Positions 26,001 to 33,400 of a stretch of 64,000 bases of DNA are shown here, in pieces. The notes under the pieces were generated by a model. The model was given only the letters and a program-made list of their open reading frames with translations. It made no database searches and was not told the DNA's origin. Positions within the stretch are counted from its first letter, which is position 1, and each line of letters begins with the position of its first letter. The DNA is from CBDDKU01 sp965230375 (GTDB lineage Bacteria; Bacteroidota; Bacteroidia; Flavobacteriales_D; Cryomorphaceae), in NCBI GenBank assembly GCA_965230375.1, contig CBDDKU010000002.1:104753-168752 (forward strand), given 5' to 3'. The position numbers were made by a program, and so were the translations under genes.

Positions 26001-26496
26001 CGGCATTGGTCTCATAAGTGCCAAGCTTCTCCATCTCACCGTTTAGCTTATCGCCAGTAGGGAAATCACACTTCTCAATCATATCGTTGATCATTCCCTG
26101 AAGTCCCATCTTACGTCCATCGTCTGGGTGGTAGATGCGGGCTATTCCATAGGCATGAAGCTCTTCGATCTCTTCGGGAAGAATAGTTCCACCACCTCCA
26201 CCAAAAATTCGGATTTGTGAAGCGCCTTTTTCTTTGAGCAGATCGTACATGTACTTGAAGTACTCCATATGCCCACCTTGGTACGATGTCATGGCAATGG
26301 CCTGTGCGTCTTCCTGAATCGCAGTGTTTACCACTTCTTCTACACTGCGGTCGTGTCCCAGGTGGATTACTTCGCAGCCCGTAGATTGGATAATGCGGCG
26401 CATCAGGTTTATGGCGGCATCGTGGCCGTCAAAAAGTGACGCAGCGGTTACAATTCTGACTTTATTCTTTGGTACGTATGGTGCTATGGTTTCCAT
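23095..26496 (-). CDS. icmF: Fused isobutyryl-CoA mutase with G-protein chaperone (IcmF)
   Basis: A 1133-residue adenosylcobalamin enzyme. The order is a B12-binding domain (about 10-145, with LFDGHDAAINL for the DxH cobalt ligand and an IFGGGGGTI turn), a MeaB/ArgK-type GTPase (about 195-420, Walker A GITGTGGAGKSS, NKFDKRG) and the mutase barrel (about 560-1130, SGIYPFKR, RMFAGEGG, LYGNDPDHRPDIYGKIGNSG). The Phe in RMFAGE occupies the place of the methylmalonyl-CoA mutase tyrosine, which is the IcmF signature. IcmF rearranges isobutyryl-CoA and n-butyryl-CoA (some forms also pivalyl- or isovaleryl-CoA), with the G-domain guarding cofactor loading. It stands alone, without acyl-CoA dehydrogenase or epimerase partners nearby. 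Confidence 0.95.
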   Translation of the reverse strand: METIAPYVPKNKVRIVTAASLFDGHDAAINLMRRIIQSTGCEVIHLGHDRSVEEVVNTAIQEDAQAIAMTSYQGGHMEYFKYMYDLLKEKGASQIRIFGGGGGTILPEEIEELHAYGIARIYHPDDGRKMGLQGMINDMIEKCDFPTGDKLNGEMEKLGTYETNAVAHLISAAENNPESFNDEIQKVRDMAAKANTPILGITGTGGAGKSSLVDELIRRFLIDFEDKRLAIVSVDPSKRKTGGALLGDRIRMNSVNNGRVYMRSLATRQSNLALSKHVADALSILKASDFDLIILETSGIGQSDTEILDHSDVSLYVMTPEYGAATQLEKIDMLDFADVIALNKFDKRGALDALRDVKKQYKRNHQKWDVADEDLPVFGTIASQFNDPGMNSLYRKIMNELVEKTGAKLNSQFGVSSEMSEKIYIIPPDRTRYLSEISENNRAYDKKVRAQADTADKLYGLATSIAHLGGPNKVKNEEVSDSHSELVQKLDAEFESLKKDLDPHNWDAIMQWQGLKDRYAAPEFVFKVRDKEIKVATHTESLSHTQVPKVSLPKYRSWGDVLRWQLQENVPGSFPYTSGIYPFKRVGEDPTRMFAGEGGPERTNRRFHYVSQGMPAARLSTAFDSVTLYGNDPDHRPDIYGKIGNSGVSICCLDDAKKLYSGFDLCDPTTSVSMTINGPAPMLLGFFMNAAIDQQCEKYIKENGLEKDIEKKIQKIYKEKGAKRPEYRGDLPEGNDGLGLMLLGVTGDQVLPADVYAEIKAKTLSVVRGTVQADILKEDQAQNTCIFSTEFALRLMGDVQQYFIDQKVRNFYSVSISGYHIAEAGANPITQLAFTLANGFTYVEYYLSRGMDINAFGPNLSFFFSNGIDPEYAVIGRVARRIWSKALRDKYGANPRAQMLKYHIQTSGRSLHAQEIDFNDIRTTLQALYAIYDNCNSLHTNAYDEAITTPTEESVRRAIAIQMIINKELGLAKNENPIQGSFIIEELTDLVEEAVLTEFDRITERGGVLGAMETMYQRSQIQEESMYYETLKHTGELPLIGVNTFLSSKGSPTVTPGEVIRATEEEKKDQIETRDMLHKRNADKVETALKEVQEAALRNENVFEYLMEAVKYCSLGQITSALFEVGGQYRRNM

Positions 26497-26682
26497 TGAA
26501 TTTCTTTAGAACGAGTAGATACTTGGTTCCGCAAAAATACGACAACCATTGAGATTAATCACAACGCCATATTCAACCAAAACTGGCAGACCAGAACCAA
26601 TTCGCTTACAATTTGTTAAAAGGTCATACAGACGACAAGCGAACAAACTGATTCGCGATAGCTTTGTAGGAAAGCAAAACTC

Positions 26683-27423
26683 ATGAAAAACATATTTACA
26701 GGCATACTCATATTATTGGCTGGTGTAAGCACGGCCCAGATCGACAACCGAATTGAAACGGATTGCACGGGCGCATCGAGAAGCATATACGCGGTACTTG
26801 GTGAAGGAAAACCACTTGTGGTCGCGTCCAAAGGGTTCGATTGCTCAGTCTGTATAAGCCATGCTGGTGAATTCGGGGATTTTGCAGATACCTACCAAGG
26901 TCAAATTGAAGTTTGGGGAGCGATGAACTACACATACTCAAGCCAAACCCCAACGTGCTCAACCACCGGAAACTGGATAGCCACCCATGGCTGGGGCAAC
27001 ATCTTCACTTTTGTCGATGAGCAAGATTATTGGTTGGAAATAGGAACACCCCGCTACTACGTGGTCGACCCAACATCGCAAGAGATCGTCTATGAAGGGC
27101 CTTCCATTAATACAGCCACATCAACGGCTGTGAGTTTGATTTCTACAGTTGGCGTTTCAGACTACGGAATTACCCAAGAGAGCTTTAAAGTATTCGCCAA
27201 CGGAGAAACTGTACAAGTCAATTTGTTCTCAACAGAAAGTTTGATTGCCGATTTTGAAATCTACAATATTCTCGGTCAAAAGATGGCCAATCACCGTATT
27301 CAAATCCAAAACGGTGAAAACAATCTTGTCTTCCCATTTAGCGAAACGGAAGGCATTTTCATAGCGAATATCGCCGTTGGTGGAGAACGAATTTCAAAAA
27401 AGTTTGTGCTCCGTAAACCATAG
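26683..27423 (+). CDS. Secreted thiol/redoxin-like protein with T9SS sorting domain
   Basis: A 246-residue exported protein with a signal peptide ending STAQ. Residues about 30-150 look like a thioredoxin-type fold: KPLVVASKGFDCSVC carries a CxxC pair (CSVC), and a later TPRYYVVDPTSQEIVYEG resembles the cis-Pro and following strand. From about 165 comes a T9SS-type C-terminal domain (VFANGETVQVNLFS, FEIYNILGQKM, FIANIAVGGERISKKFVL). It is probably a cell-surface or secreted thiol protein; redox activity is inferred from the motif only. TAGCTTTG at 26659-26666 is a perfect -7 box shortly before the start, though I see no convincing -33 box. A strong terminator follows. Confidence 0.7.
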   Translation: MKNIFTGILILLAGVSTAQIDNRIETDCTGASRSIYAVLGEGKPLVVASKGFDCSVCISHAGEFGDFADTYQGQIEVWGAMNYTYSSQTPTCSTTGNWIATHGWGNIFTFVDEQDYWLEIGTPRYYVVDPTSQEIVYEGPSINTATSTAVSLISTVGVSDYGITQESFKVFANGETVQVNLFSTESLIADFEIYNILGQKMANHRIQIQNGENNLVFPFSETEGIFIANIAVGGERISKKFVLRKP

Positions 27424-27455
27424 CGAAACTCGTCTTTTTAAGTAGTTTGGTTAGG

Positions 27456-27489
27456 CATGGTTCTTGGTAATTCAAGAACCATGTTTTTT
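27456..27489 (+). terminator. Rho-independent terminator overlapping the next start
   Basis: An 11-bp perfect stem (CATGGTTCTTG 27456-27466 with CAAGAACCATG 27473-27483, 6-base loop) is followed by six T residues. It lies 33 bases past the T9SS gene stop. The next gene's ATG (27481) is the last three bases of the right arm, so terminator and gene start overlap. Confidence 0.85.
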
Positions 27490-27897
27490 AGGGTTTCACT
27501 TCATCAATTCAGCATTCTTCCGATCACCTGTCTCATTTGTTTTTTGGCTTTCTCATTGGGTGGAAAGGCCCAAGGGAAGTCTAAAGACGAAACCTTTTCG
27601 ATGTTGATCGGCACATGGGTGTGTACGAATCAAAATGATCCACATGTCATCAAGTATGTCAGAAAAGATAGTTTGGATAAAAATGTGAAGGGGCTGATCT
27701 TTTACGAAAGTGGTCAAATAGATATTTACGAAGAGTTTGGTTGTCAAACACCATTGCCCAAATTCTGGGCCAGCAGGACGGAGTGGCGATTAAATTCTAG
27801 GAAATCCTTTACAATTGGAAGCGCATCAAGTATGCGTCCAGAGCAAAAGTATAGAATCTCAAAACTGACCAAAAACAAACTCGAAATAGAGTGGTAG
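27481..27897 (+). CDS. Small exported protein, lipocalin-like size
   Basis: A 138-residue protein with a likely signal sequence (hydrophobic core SILPITCLICFLAFSLGG, then KAQG). The mature part, about 105 residues, begins FSMLIGTWVCTNQN and alternates strands, like many small Bacteroidota proteins with a lipocalin-like fold (MLIGTWxC opening). No specific function is recognised. ATG 27457 and ATG 27481 are both possible starts. Both fall inside the terminator hairpin of the preceding gene, so the promoter must lie further upstream or the gene depends on read-through, unless translation begins later. It is convergent with the membrane protein at 27899. Confidence 0.55.
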   Translation: MFFRVSLHQFSILPITCLICFLAFSLGGKAQGKSKDETFSMLIGTWVCTNQNDPHVIKYVRKDSLDKNVKGLIFYESGQIDIYEEFGCQTPLPKFWASRTEWRLNSRKSFTIGSASSMRPEQKYRISKLTKNKLEIEW

Positions 27898-27898
27898 C

Positions 27899-28333
27899 CT
27901 AAATAGTTCTCACTGCGTACTTTTTAAAGTATTGCATCCAGGAAAAAGATATAATGGCTCCAGATGCCATCCCTTCAATGAAAATGGCAAAAGCTGCTTG
28001 CTGCAATGTGAGCTGTGAGCCCCACATTCCTGATGACTCAAGTACGGTAACAAAATTAGGATCGAATATTCCAGTGTAAAGGGCCATAAACAGGATGAAT
28101 GTAATGACTGCTGTTATGGTCAAGGTAAACCCAAAGGCGAGCCCTTCTAAATAGGTAAATGGTTTACCCGAAGCCACCGCAGATCTGAACATCAGGTAAG
28201 TTCCGCCAATAAGAATGAAGAAATTAAATACCCTCAAGAAGAAGTTAGTCTCAAAGCCCAACAACTTCATGATTAAAAAATAGGCTATCAAACCGACTGC
28301 CGTTCTCAGTCCATAATTAATGCTCTTTGCCAT
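27899..28333 (-). CDS. Four-helix membrane protein, DUF4199-like
   Basis: A 144-residue inner-membrane protein with four hydrophobic segments (about 10-25, 33-48, 65-90 and 110-130). The layout and the segment PFTYLEGLAFGFTLTI resemble the DUF4199 family, common and uncharacterised in Bacteroidota. The assignment is tentative. The ATG at 28333 is preceded by an AT-rich leader and about 100 bases of non-coding DNA. It is transcribed toward the small exported protein and ends 2 bases from it. Confidence 0.65.
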   Translation of the reverse strand: MAKSINYGLRTAVGLIAYFLIMKLLGFETNFFLRVFNFFILIGGTYLMFRSAVASGKPFTYLEGLAFGFTLTITAVITFILFMALYTGIFDPNFVTVLESSGMWGSQLTLQQAAFAIFIEGMASGAIISFSWMQYFKKYAVRTI

Positions 28334-28442
28334 AGTACGGGGTTTTTAATAAGTAAACACATTCAAAGCCATTATGTTTGAATTTCAATAAGATACGAAT
28401 TTCAACTAGTCTTCCGAAATCCGTTCGGATCTTAAATTCACC

Positions 28443-29309
28443 TTAGGGTGCCAACAAAGACTTCAAGACCTTTACATTATTGGTCTGAATCACATCTGGA
28501 TTAAACCGGACTAATTCTGCATTTCCAGAACGAGATTTTGCCCCAAAGGTCACCACTTCGATGCCTTTGGCGTGTGCCTGATCTACAAATTCGTTGGTCA
28601 AGAGTTTTCGCTTAATGGTCAGCGATTCAATGCCCAATTCTAATACACGGTCTATTCCGCGTTGGAAGTCTTCCGTCTCTTCGTATGAAAACTTGCCTCC
28701 CATTCCAGACTCTTTGAGCTGTCGAAGCAGGTTCGTATTCGTGGAAATGATCAACAGCTTTTCTTCGGGAAAAGTGCTTCTGTTGAAATAGTCAATTAGA
28801 CTATTTCCAATTTCTTCTAAGTCAGCATAAGCGATGGAATCACAAGGACTGTATGAACGCACGTCGAGCTGCAAGTGTGGCACTGGATCGAGCTGAACCA
28901 TATAGCCTACCAAACTATCGAGACTGATGATAGCTTCACTTTGGAACATATCAAAGAATCCGCCTAAAACATACGGCTGACCAAGAATGTCATCTGAATT
29001 GGTGTAGCGGATGCAACCGCTCAGGTTCGTCACTTTCTCGAGTGTGAGATCGTGAAATAGTATCCACTCACCGTCGGCTGATAGCTGCACATCGACTTCC
29101 AGACCATCAGCTCCATTCTTCAGAGCTTTAGTCAACGATATAAAGCTATTCGGCGGGTATGGATTAAAAGGGTTTAATACCGACTCAAAGCCCAATCCAG
29201 CGTGACCGATATTGAGAATCTCCCCCTGATTTAAGTTCTCGATTTCGGAAGTATCTACACTGGCACATCCTACCAAGAAAGACGTTATTAAGACGGTGAA
29301 AATTCTCAT
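28443..29309 (-). CDS. Glycerophosphodiester phosphodiesterase family lipoprotein
   Basis: A 288-residue lipoprotein (lipobox FLVGC, Cys near residue 15) with a GDPD TIM barrel. Catalytic elements are visible: IGHAG (usually HRG), then GLEVDVQLSADGEWILFHD with the metal-binding EVD and second histidine, and a C-terminal VIQTNNV. The arginine of the canonical HRG is replaced by alanine, which leaves activity uncertain. GDPDs hydrolyse glycerophosphodiesters to glycerol-3-phosphate and an alcohol; an exported form would act on membrane lipid head groups. Its start overlaps the stop of the ArnT-like gene by 4 bases (ATGA), so the two are translationally coupled. Confidence 0.85.
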   Translation of the reverse strand: MRIFTVLITSFLVGCASVDTSEIENLNQGEILNIGHAGLGFESVLNPFNPYPPNSFISLTKALKNGADGLEVDVQLSADGEWILFHDLTLEKVTNLSGCIRYTNSDDILGQPYVLGGFFDMFQSEAIISLDSLVGYMVQLDPVPHLQLDVRSYSPCDSIAYADLEEIGNSLIDYFNRSTFPEEKLLIISTNTNLLRQLKESGMGGKFSYEETEDFQRGIDRVLELGIESLTIKRKLLTNEFVDQAHAKGIEVVTFGAKSRSGNAELVRFNPDVIQTNNVKVLKSLLAP

Positions 29310-30901
29310 CTCAATAAATATACTTCGATTTTATACTCAGAGTCTTTTCGGAAGTAATCAAAAACACCAAAACTGGAGACATCACAGCTATCTCGACGCT
29401 GGTCCACCCAGCTACTGAAATCTTCTCCGTAGACAAAAAGTGCCATAGGCAGACTCTCTTTCATTGAAAGCGTATCAACGGATACCTTTTTAACTGGTTT
29501 TCCAGCCGCCCATACCAATTTCATATTTGGATCGCTTCCCGAAATATAAAAAGGTACGTCTTCAAGTTCAGGGTATGATTGTACTTCAGCCACATCCCGA
29601 AATTCTGGATACTTGTAGTAGAAATCAGAAATCTCTGGAGTAAGCATCAGGCAAATAACGGCCACAGCTATGGCTGCTCGCATCAACACCGTAAAAGATT
29701 GGTTCGTCCAGGTTGGTAGTATAATCAACACACCTATCACTGGTAGAACTACCAAACCTAATATAGCAAACCACGAAAAGTCGACTATTGACCTATTCAT
29801 CCACCCAACAATGGGAATAGCCATACAAGCTAAGCCTACAACCGTACCGAATACCCGAAGAATGATCCGATCGCCCTTCATAGCTTGATCAACCGTAAAC
29901 CTTTGAAGCAACCCTCGATACATATACGTTACCATTAAAACCATTGGTACAATAGCCGGCAAGAGATATCTTTCCTTCTTGGTTGGAACCACAGAAAGGA
30001 ATAAAATAGAAAGTAGCATCCAAGCCAGCACAAACTTGTATTTACCAAACATGTTTACAGTAGGCTTGGCGTATTTCCAAAAGAACGATCCGACCACAAA
30101 AAAGACCCAAATACCTACGTACACTGAAAAGTGTAGATAAAAATAGAATGGGCGAACGTGACGAGCACCCCACGAATTTGTTTCCTTGTTTACTACGTAC
30201 TCCGTTATCTCGGGAGCCATTAGATAGGTGTATAAGTTCCATGAAAACCCCAAAAGCAAACCAGCTACAAGAACGGTGACAATTGATTTCCACTCCTTTC
30301 CCAAAAAACGCCACCCATAACCATACCCGTAAGCGATTATAAATGGAATCCACATGGTGTATGGAGCAATCGGACCTTTGCTCATGACCGAAAGACCCAT
30401 AAATAGAATAGCCCCAACGAGATTTGGACTTCGCTTCAAATTCCAGTAACGCAAGAGTTGCCAAACGGAACCCACCATAAAGGCGTGGGCGTAGATATCC
30501 CAGCTATTGGTGCGGGTAAGTTGGATCACCAAGAGACTAGTTGCCATCACAACACCACCGATGAGTTGAAAGTACCGATCGCGAGAGAGTTCACCGCAAA
30601 GTCGGAAAAAGGCATAAACCATAAAGAGTCCAACGAGCGCAGCCGGGAAACGCATAGCAAATGGACTATCCAACCCACCAATCATCGCCGAAACAGCCGT
30701 GAGCCAAGTGGGCAAAGGTGGCTTCTCAAGTCGTGGGGCTTCATTCATCGTTGGGAAGACCCAATGACCCTCCTGGATCATTTCACGAGCAGTGATAAAA
30801 TTTCTGGCTTCCATCAAATCTGGAGCAAACTCTCCCAGGTGCGCAAAGAAAGTGCAGATACAGAGCGTAAATATGATGGCGATTTGGCGAGAGACCTTCA
30901 T
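29306..30901 (-). CDS. ArnT-like GT-C glycosyltransferase (PMT family)
   Basis: A 531-residue integral membrane protein with about 11-12 helices and a C-terminal periplasmic segment. It is of the ArnT/PMT GT-C type, which moves a sugar from a polyprenyl phosphate donor to lipid A or LPS core on the periplasmic face. The first periplasmic loop carries the acidic and basic cluster GEFAPDLMEARNFITAREM and then LEKPPLPTWL, which is a hallmark of ArnT homologues. The adjacent GT2, LAB_N and UDP-glucuronate-type epimerase genes support a lipid A or LPS sugar-modification role. The sugar itself is not determined by this gene. It is coupled to the downstream GDPD lipoprotein and is divergent from the epimerase, with an 81-base shared promoter gap. 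Confidence 0.88.
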   Translation of the reverse strand: MKVSRQIAIIFTLCICTFFAHLGEFAPDLMEARNFITAREMIQEGHWVFPTMNEAPRLEKPPLPTWLTAVSAMIGGLDSPFAMRFPAALVGLFMVYAFFRLCGELSRDRYFQLIGGVVMATSLLVIQLTRTNSWDIYAHAFMVGSVWQLLRYWNLKRSPNLVGAILFMGLSVMSKGPIAPYTMWIPFIIAYGYGYGWRFLGKEWKSIVTVLVAGLLLGFSWNLYTYLMAPEITEYVVNKETNSWGARHVRPFYFYLHFSVYVGIWVFFVVGSFFWKYAKPTVNMFGKYKFVLAWMLLSILFLSVVPTKKERYLLPAIVPMVLMVTYMYRGLLQRFTVDQAMKGDRIILRVFGTVVGLACMAIPIVGWMNRSIVDFSWFAILGLVVLPVIGVLIILPTWTNQSFTVLMRAAIAVAVICLMLTPEISDFYYKYPEFRDVAEVQSYPELEDVPFYISGSDPNMKLVWAAGKPVKKVSVDTLSMKESLPMALFVYGEDFSSWVDQRRDSCDVSSFGVFDYFRKDSEYKIEVYLLR

Positions 30902-30982
30902 AAAATGTGGTAGGCTAAAGTAAAGATTATTCGCTCCATAGCAGTTGGAACATTAGTCCAGCTCTAAAAATTATATTTGTGC

Positions 30983-31939
30983 ATGGCAAAAATCCTACTA
31001 ACTGGATGCGCGGGCTTTATTGGTTCTCATACTGCGGAACGCCTTCTTAGTGAAGGGTACGAGGTGATCGGAATCGATAATTTCTCCAAGTTCTACGACC
31101 GAAAAATCAAGGAAAAAAATCTCGATAATTTTAGAAATCACCCTGACTTTGAGTTTATTGAACTAGACATCCGAGATAAGGACGCCATGGATAAATTGCT
31201 GCCAGAAAATGTTGACCTAGTTCTTCATCTCGCAGCCAAAGCCGGTGTACGCCCTTCTATTTTAGCACCTGAAGCATACATCAATGTCAACATTAAGGGT
31301 ACCCACCACCTTTTGGAGTGGATGTTTGAGAACGATTGTAAAAAGATGTTTTTCGCATCATCTTCTTCGATTTATGGAAATCAGAAGGTAGTCCCTTTTG
31401 AAGAAGACCATGTGGATGACTCACCAATTTCGCCTTATGCCGCCACAAAAAGATCGGCAGAACTGATAAACTACACCTACCATCACCTCTACAAACTAGA
31501 CATTATCAACGCTCGGTTTTTTACGGTGTTTGGACCACGTCAGCGTCCTGATCTGGCTATTCACAAGTTCACCAAACTCATAGACAAAGGCCATTCCATA
31601 GATATGTACGGAGATGGATCCACCGCTAGAGACTACACCTACATCTCTGATACGGTGGATGGAATAATGCGAGGCGTGAAACACTTGCTTGAAAACGACG
31701 GGGTATTTGAAACCATTAACCTTGGCAACAATAAGCCTATTGAGCTAAAAGATATGATTGAGACGATCTATCGAAAGATGGGTGCCGCTCCTAAAATCAA
31801 CGAACTCCCCATGCAAGAAGGCGATGTAAACATCACCTATGCGAGCATCGAAAAGGCGAAAGATCTTTTGGGCTACGAGCCAAAAGTTTCGTTTGAAGAA
31901 GGTGTTGAGAAATTTATTGAGTGGTATCGCTCAAACTAG
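30983..31939 (+). CDS. NAD-dependent nucleotide-sugar epimerase, UDP-glucuronate 4-epimerase type
   Basis: A 318-residue short-chain dehydrogenase of the extended type. The NAD motif GCAGFIGS at the N-terminus, the catalytic SSSSIYG and YAATK (Tyr-xxx-Lys), and the RFFTVFGPRQRPDLA block fit the UDP-glucuronate 4-epimerase (GAE/LpsL-like) branch. This branch makes UDP-galacturonate; UDP-glucose 4-epimerase is less likely because of the N-terminal DNFSKFYDRKIKEKN sequence. It is divergent from the ArnT-like gene and lies inside the glycolipid cluster. A perfect TAnnTTTG box (TATATTTG, 30972-30979) is directly upstream, too close for a normal leader, so it may be chance. Confidence 0.87.
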   Translation: MAKILLTGCAGFIGSHTAERLLSEGYEVIGIDNFSKFYDRKIKEKNLDNFRNHPDFEFIELDIRDKDAMDKLLPENVDLVLHLAAKAGVRPSILAPEAYINVNIKGTHHLLEWMFENDCKKMFFASSSSIYGNQKVVPFEEDHVDDSPISPYAATKRSAELINYTYHHLYKLDIINARFFTVFGPRQRPDLAIHKFTKLIDKGHSIDMYGDGSTARDYTYISDTVDGIMRGVKHLLENDGVFETINLGNNKPIELKDMIETIYRKMGAAPKINELPMQEGDVNITYASIEKAKDLLGYEPKVSFEEGVEKFIEWYRSN

Positions 31940-32576
31940 CTCTTTTACGAGCAATTCTCCTCTTGTATTTGAAGTGAATTATGATATTTCGGGAATAGAT
32001 AAAAAGCCCAAAACAGTGCCCCATAATAATGGGGTAGAGCGCTTCGTGAAAAGCGTATGTTGCTATGATTAGCGCACCCGATATGCTGATGACCCAAAAC
32101 CCGAGCGGTAGCACCGATCGCTTGACTTTTTCTGAGTAATACCATTGATAGATGAATCGGGATGAGAAGATGAGTTGACCGATTGTTCCAATCAAGAACC
32201 AATCCGAACCACTTTTTAAATCCCACATACTCTGTAAACTATACTCGCCGCCAAAAACAAGCCACAACATGGCTCCAAAAGGAAAGATCACAACGAAGTA
32301 TCGAAACGCCCTGGGTAGAAATCGCCAGGCTTTTTTCAAGCGCAGGTTTCTTACATAGATATAGTATCCGATGGCTTGCCCTAAAAGGACGGGAAGATCT
32401 TTGGCCAGAATGGAATAAATAATAAGCAAGAACGAAGCAACAAGACTGATCTGCCAGAACAAAACGGGCGTCAGCACACGGCCAACTCGTTCGGACTTTA
32501 CCCATTGAACGATAAATCTTGAAGCAAATAACCCTTGAGCAATAAACCCGATGCTCTGTACCTGTTCGGGACTCAT
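31914..32576 (-). CDS. LAB_N (lipid A disaccharide synthase N-terminal domain) membrane protein
   Basis: A 220-residue membrane protein made of two tandem copies of the LAB_N motif: IAQGLFASRFIVQWVKSE in the first half and IGQLIFSSRFIYQWYYSE in the second, each followed by a FW(Q/V)IS helix and a YYIYVRN/FIYSRN end. Six or so helices in all. In many genomes LAB_N proteins occur with GT2 and ArnT-like genes in lipid A or LPS modification. The domain has no known catalytic activity and may handle polyprenyl-linked or lipid substrates across the membrane. The start overlaps the GT2 stop by 4 bases (ATGA). Its 3' end overlaps the convergent epimerase by 26 bases. Confidence 0.88.
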   Translation of the reverse strand: MSPEQVQSIGFIAQGLFASRFIVQWVKSERVGRVLTPVLFWQISLVASFLLIIYSILAKDLPVLLGQAIGYYIYVRNLRLKKAWRFLPRAFRYFVVIFPFGAMLWLVFGGEYSLQSMWDLKSGSDWFLIGTIGQLIFSSRFIYQWYYSEKVKRSVLPLGFWVISISGALIIATYAFHEALYPIIMGHCFGLFIYSRNIIIHFKYKRRIARKRASLSDTTQ

Positions 32577-33289
32577 CCGCGCTTATCGATCTCGTAATTG
32601 ATGTAGCGCTTACGCATCCACCGGAAAGCAAATGTGTCCATAAATGGCTTTCTGATGCGGTTCCACAAGTGATACTTCGCCGTACCTGCATACCGTGGGA
32701 AGTGCTGGATAGGTATCTGCTTTACCTTTCCCCCTTGCAGTTGAATCAGCGCTGGAATAAAACGGTGCATTCCGTCAAAGAAAGGAATCCGCTTGGCATA
32801 CTCCGACTTAATTATTTTCAATGGACATCCAGTATCTTCTATCCCATCATTAATCATTCTTCGTCGAAAGCCGTTGGCGATTTTAGAAGAGAGTTTCTTC
32901 ACCCCCGTGTCCTTTCGCTTTGCGCGAATACCATTGACCATGTCGTACTCGGGAAAAAACTCGAAGTATTTGATGAAATCCATCGGCGTAGTCTGGATGT
33001 CGGTGTCGATGTAGCCAACCAGCTCCGTTTCGCAGGCGTCGATTCCAGCCTTCACGGCTGTACTCAACCCGTGATTTTCCGATAGTCGAATGAAGTGAAA
33101 AGCATCCCACTTCGAACAAATCTCTTCGATAATTTCCTGGCTTCTGTCGGTGCTTCCGTCATTCACAAAGAGCACGATAGACGGAACAGGTGTCGCTTCC
33201 AAGTATTTCCCCATCTCATCTGCAAATTGCTCAAGGCTCTCTTCTTCGTTGTACACGGGTGCAATAACTGTGAGACGTGGCTGGGGCAT
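32573..33289 (-). CDS. GT2 polyprenyl-phosphate glycosyltransferase, ArnC/DPM1-like
   Basis: A 238-residue cytosolic or peripheral membrane glycosyltransferase of family 2. It opens LTVIAPVYNEEESL, has the nucleotide-binding VNDGSTDRS and the DxD-type metal site IDTDIQTTP, and ends with a basic region (IRKPFMDTFAFRWMRKRY). No C-terminal transmembrane pair is present, unlike ArnC, so it resembles DPM1-type soluble enzymes. It would load a sugar from a UDP or GDP donor onto undecaprenyl phosphate, giving the donor used by the ArnT-like transferase. It is the first gene of the minus-strand pair with the LAB_N gene. Confidence 0.87.
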   Translation of the reverse strand: MPQPRLTVIAPVYNEEESLEQFADEMGKYLEATPVPSIVLFVNDGSTDRSQEIIEEICSKWDAFHFIRLSENHGLSTAVKAGIDACETELVGYIDTDIQTTPMDFIKYFEFFPEYDMVNGIRAKRKDTGVKKLSSKIANGFRRRMINDGIEDTGCPLKIIKSEYAKRIPFFDGMHRFIPALIQLQGGKVKQIPIQHFPRYAGTAKYHLWNRIRKPFMDTFAFRWMRKRYINYEIDKRG

Positions 33290-33400
33290 GTGATATCGAT
33301 TGTGATTCCCGACAAAGATGAGAAAAATCCGCTCCTTACCGAATTTGGCCTAAATCATGTAAAAGGCCCGGTAGAATTAAATGAAAATGTAGATTGCGTC

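Noticed and set aside
33095..33400. N-terminal extension of the hexosaminidase
   Set aside because: The region is antisense to the conserved GT2 gene, and the signal peptide starts exactly at ATG 33401.
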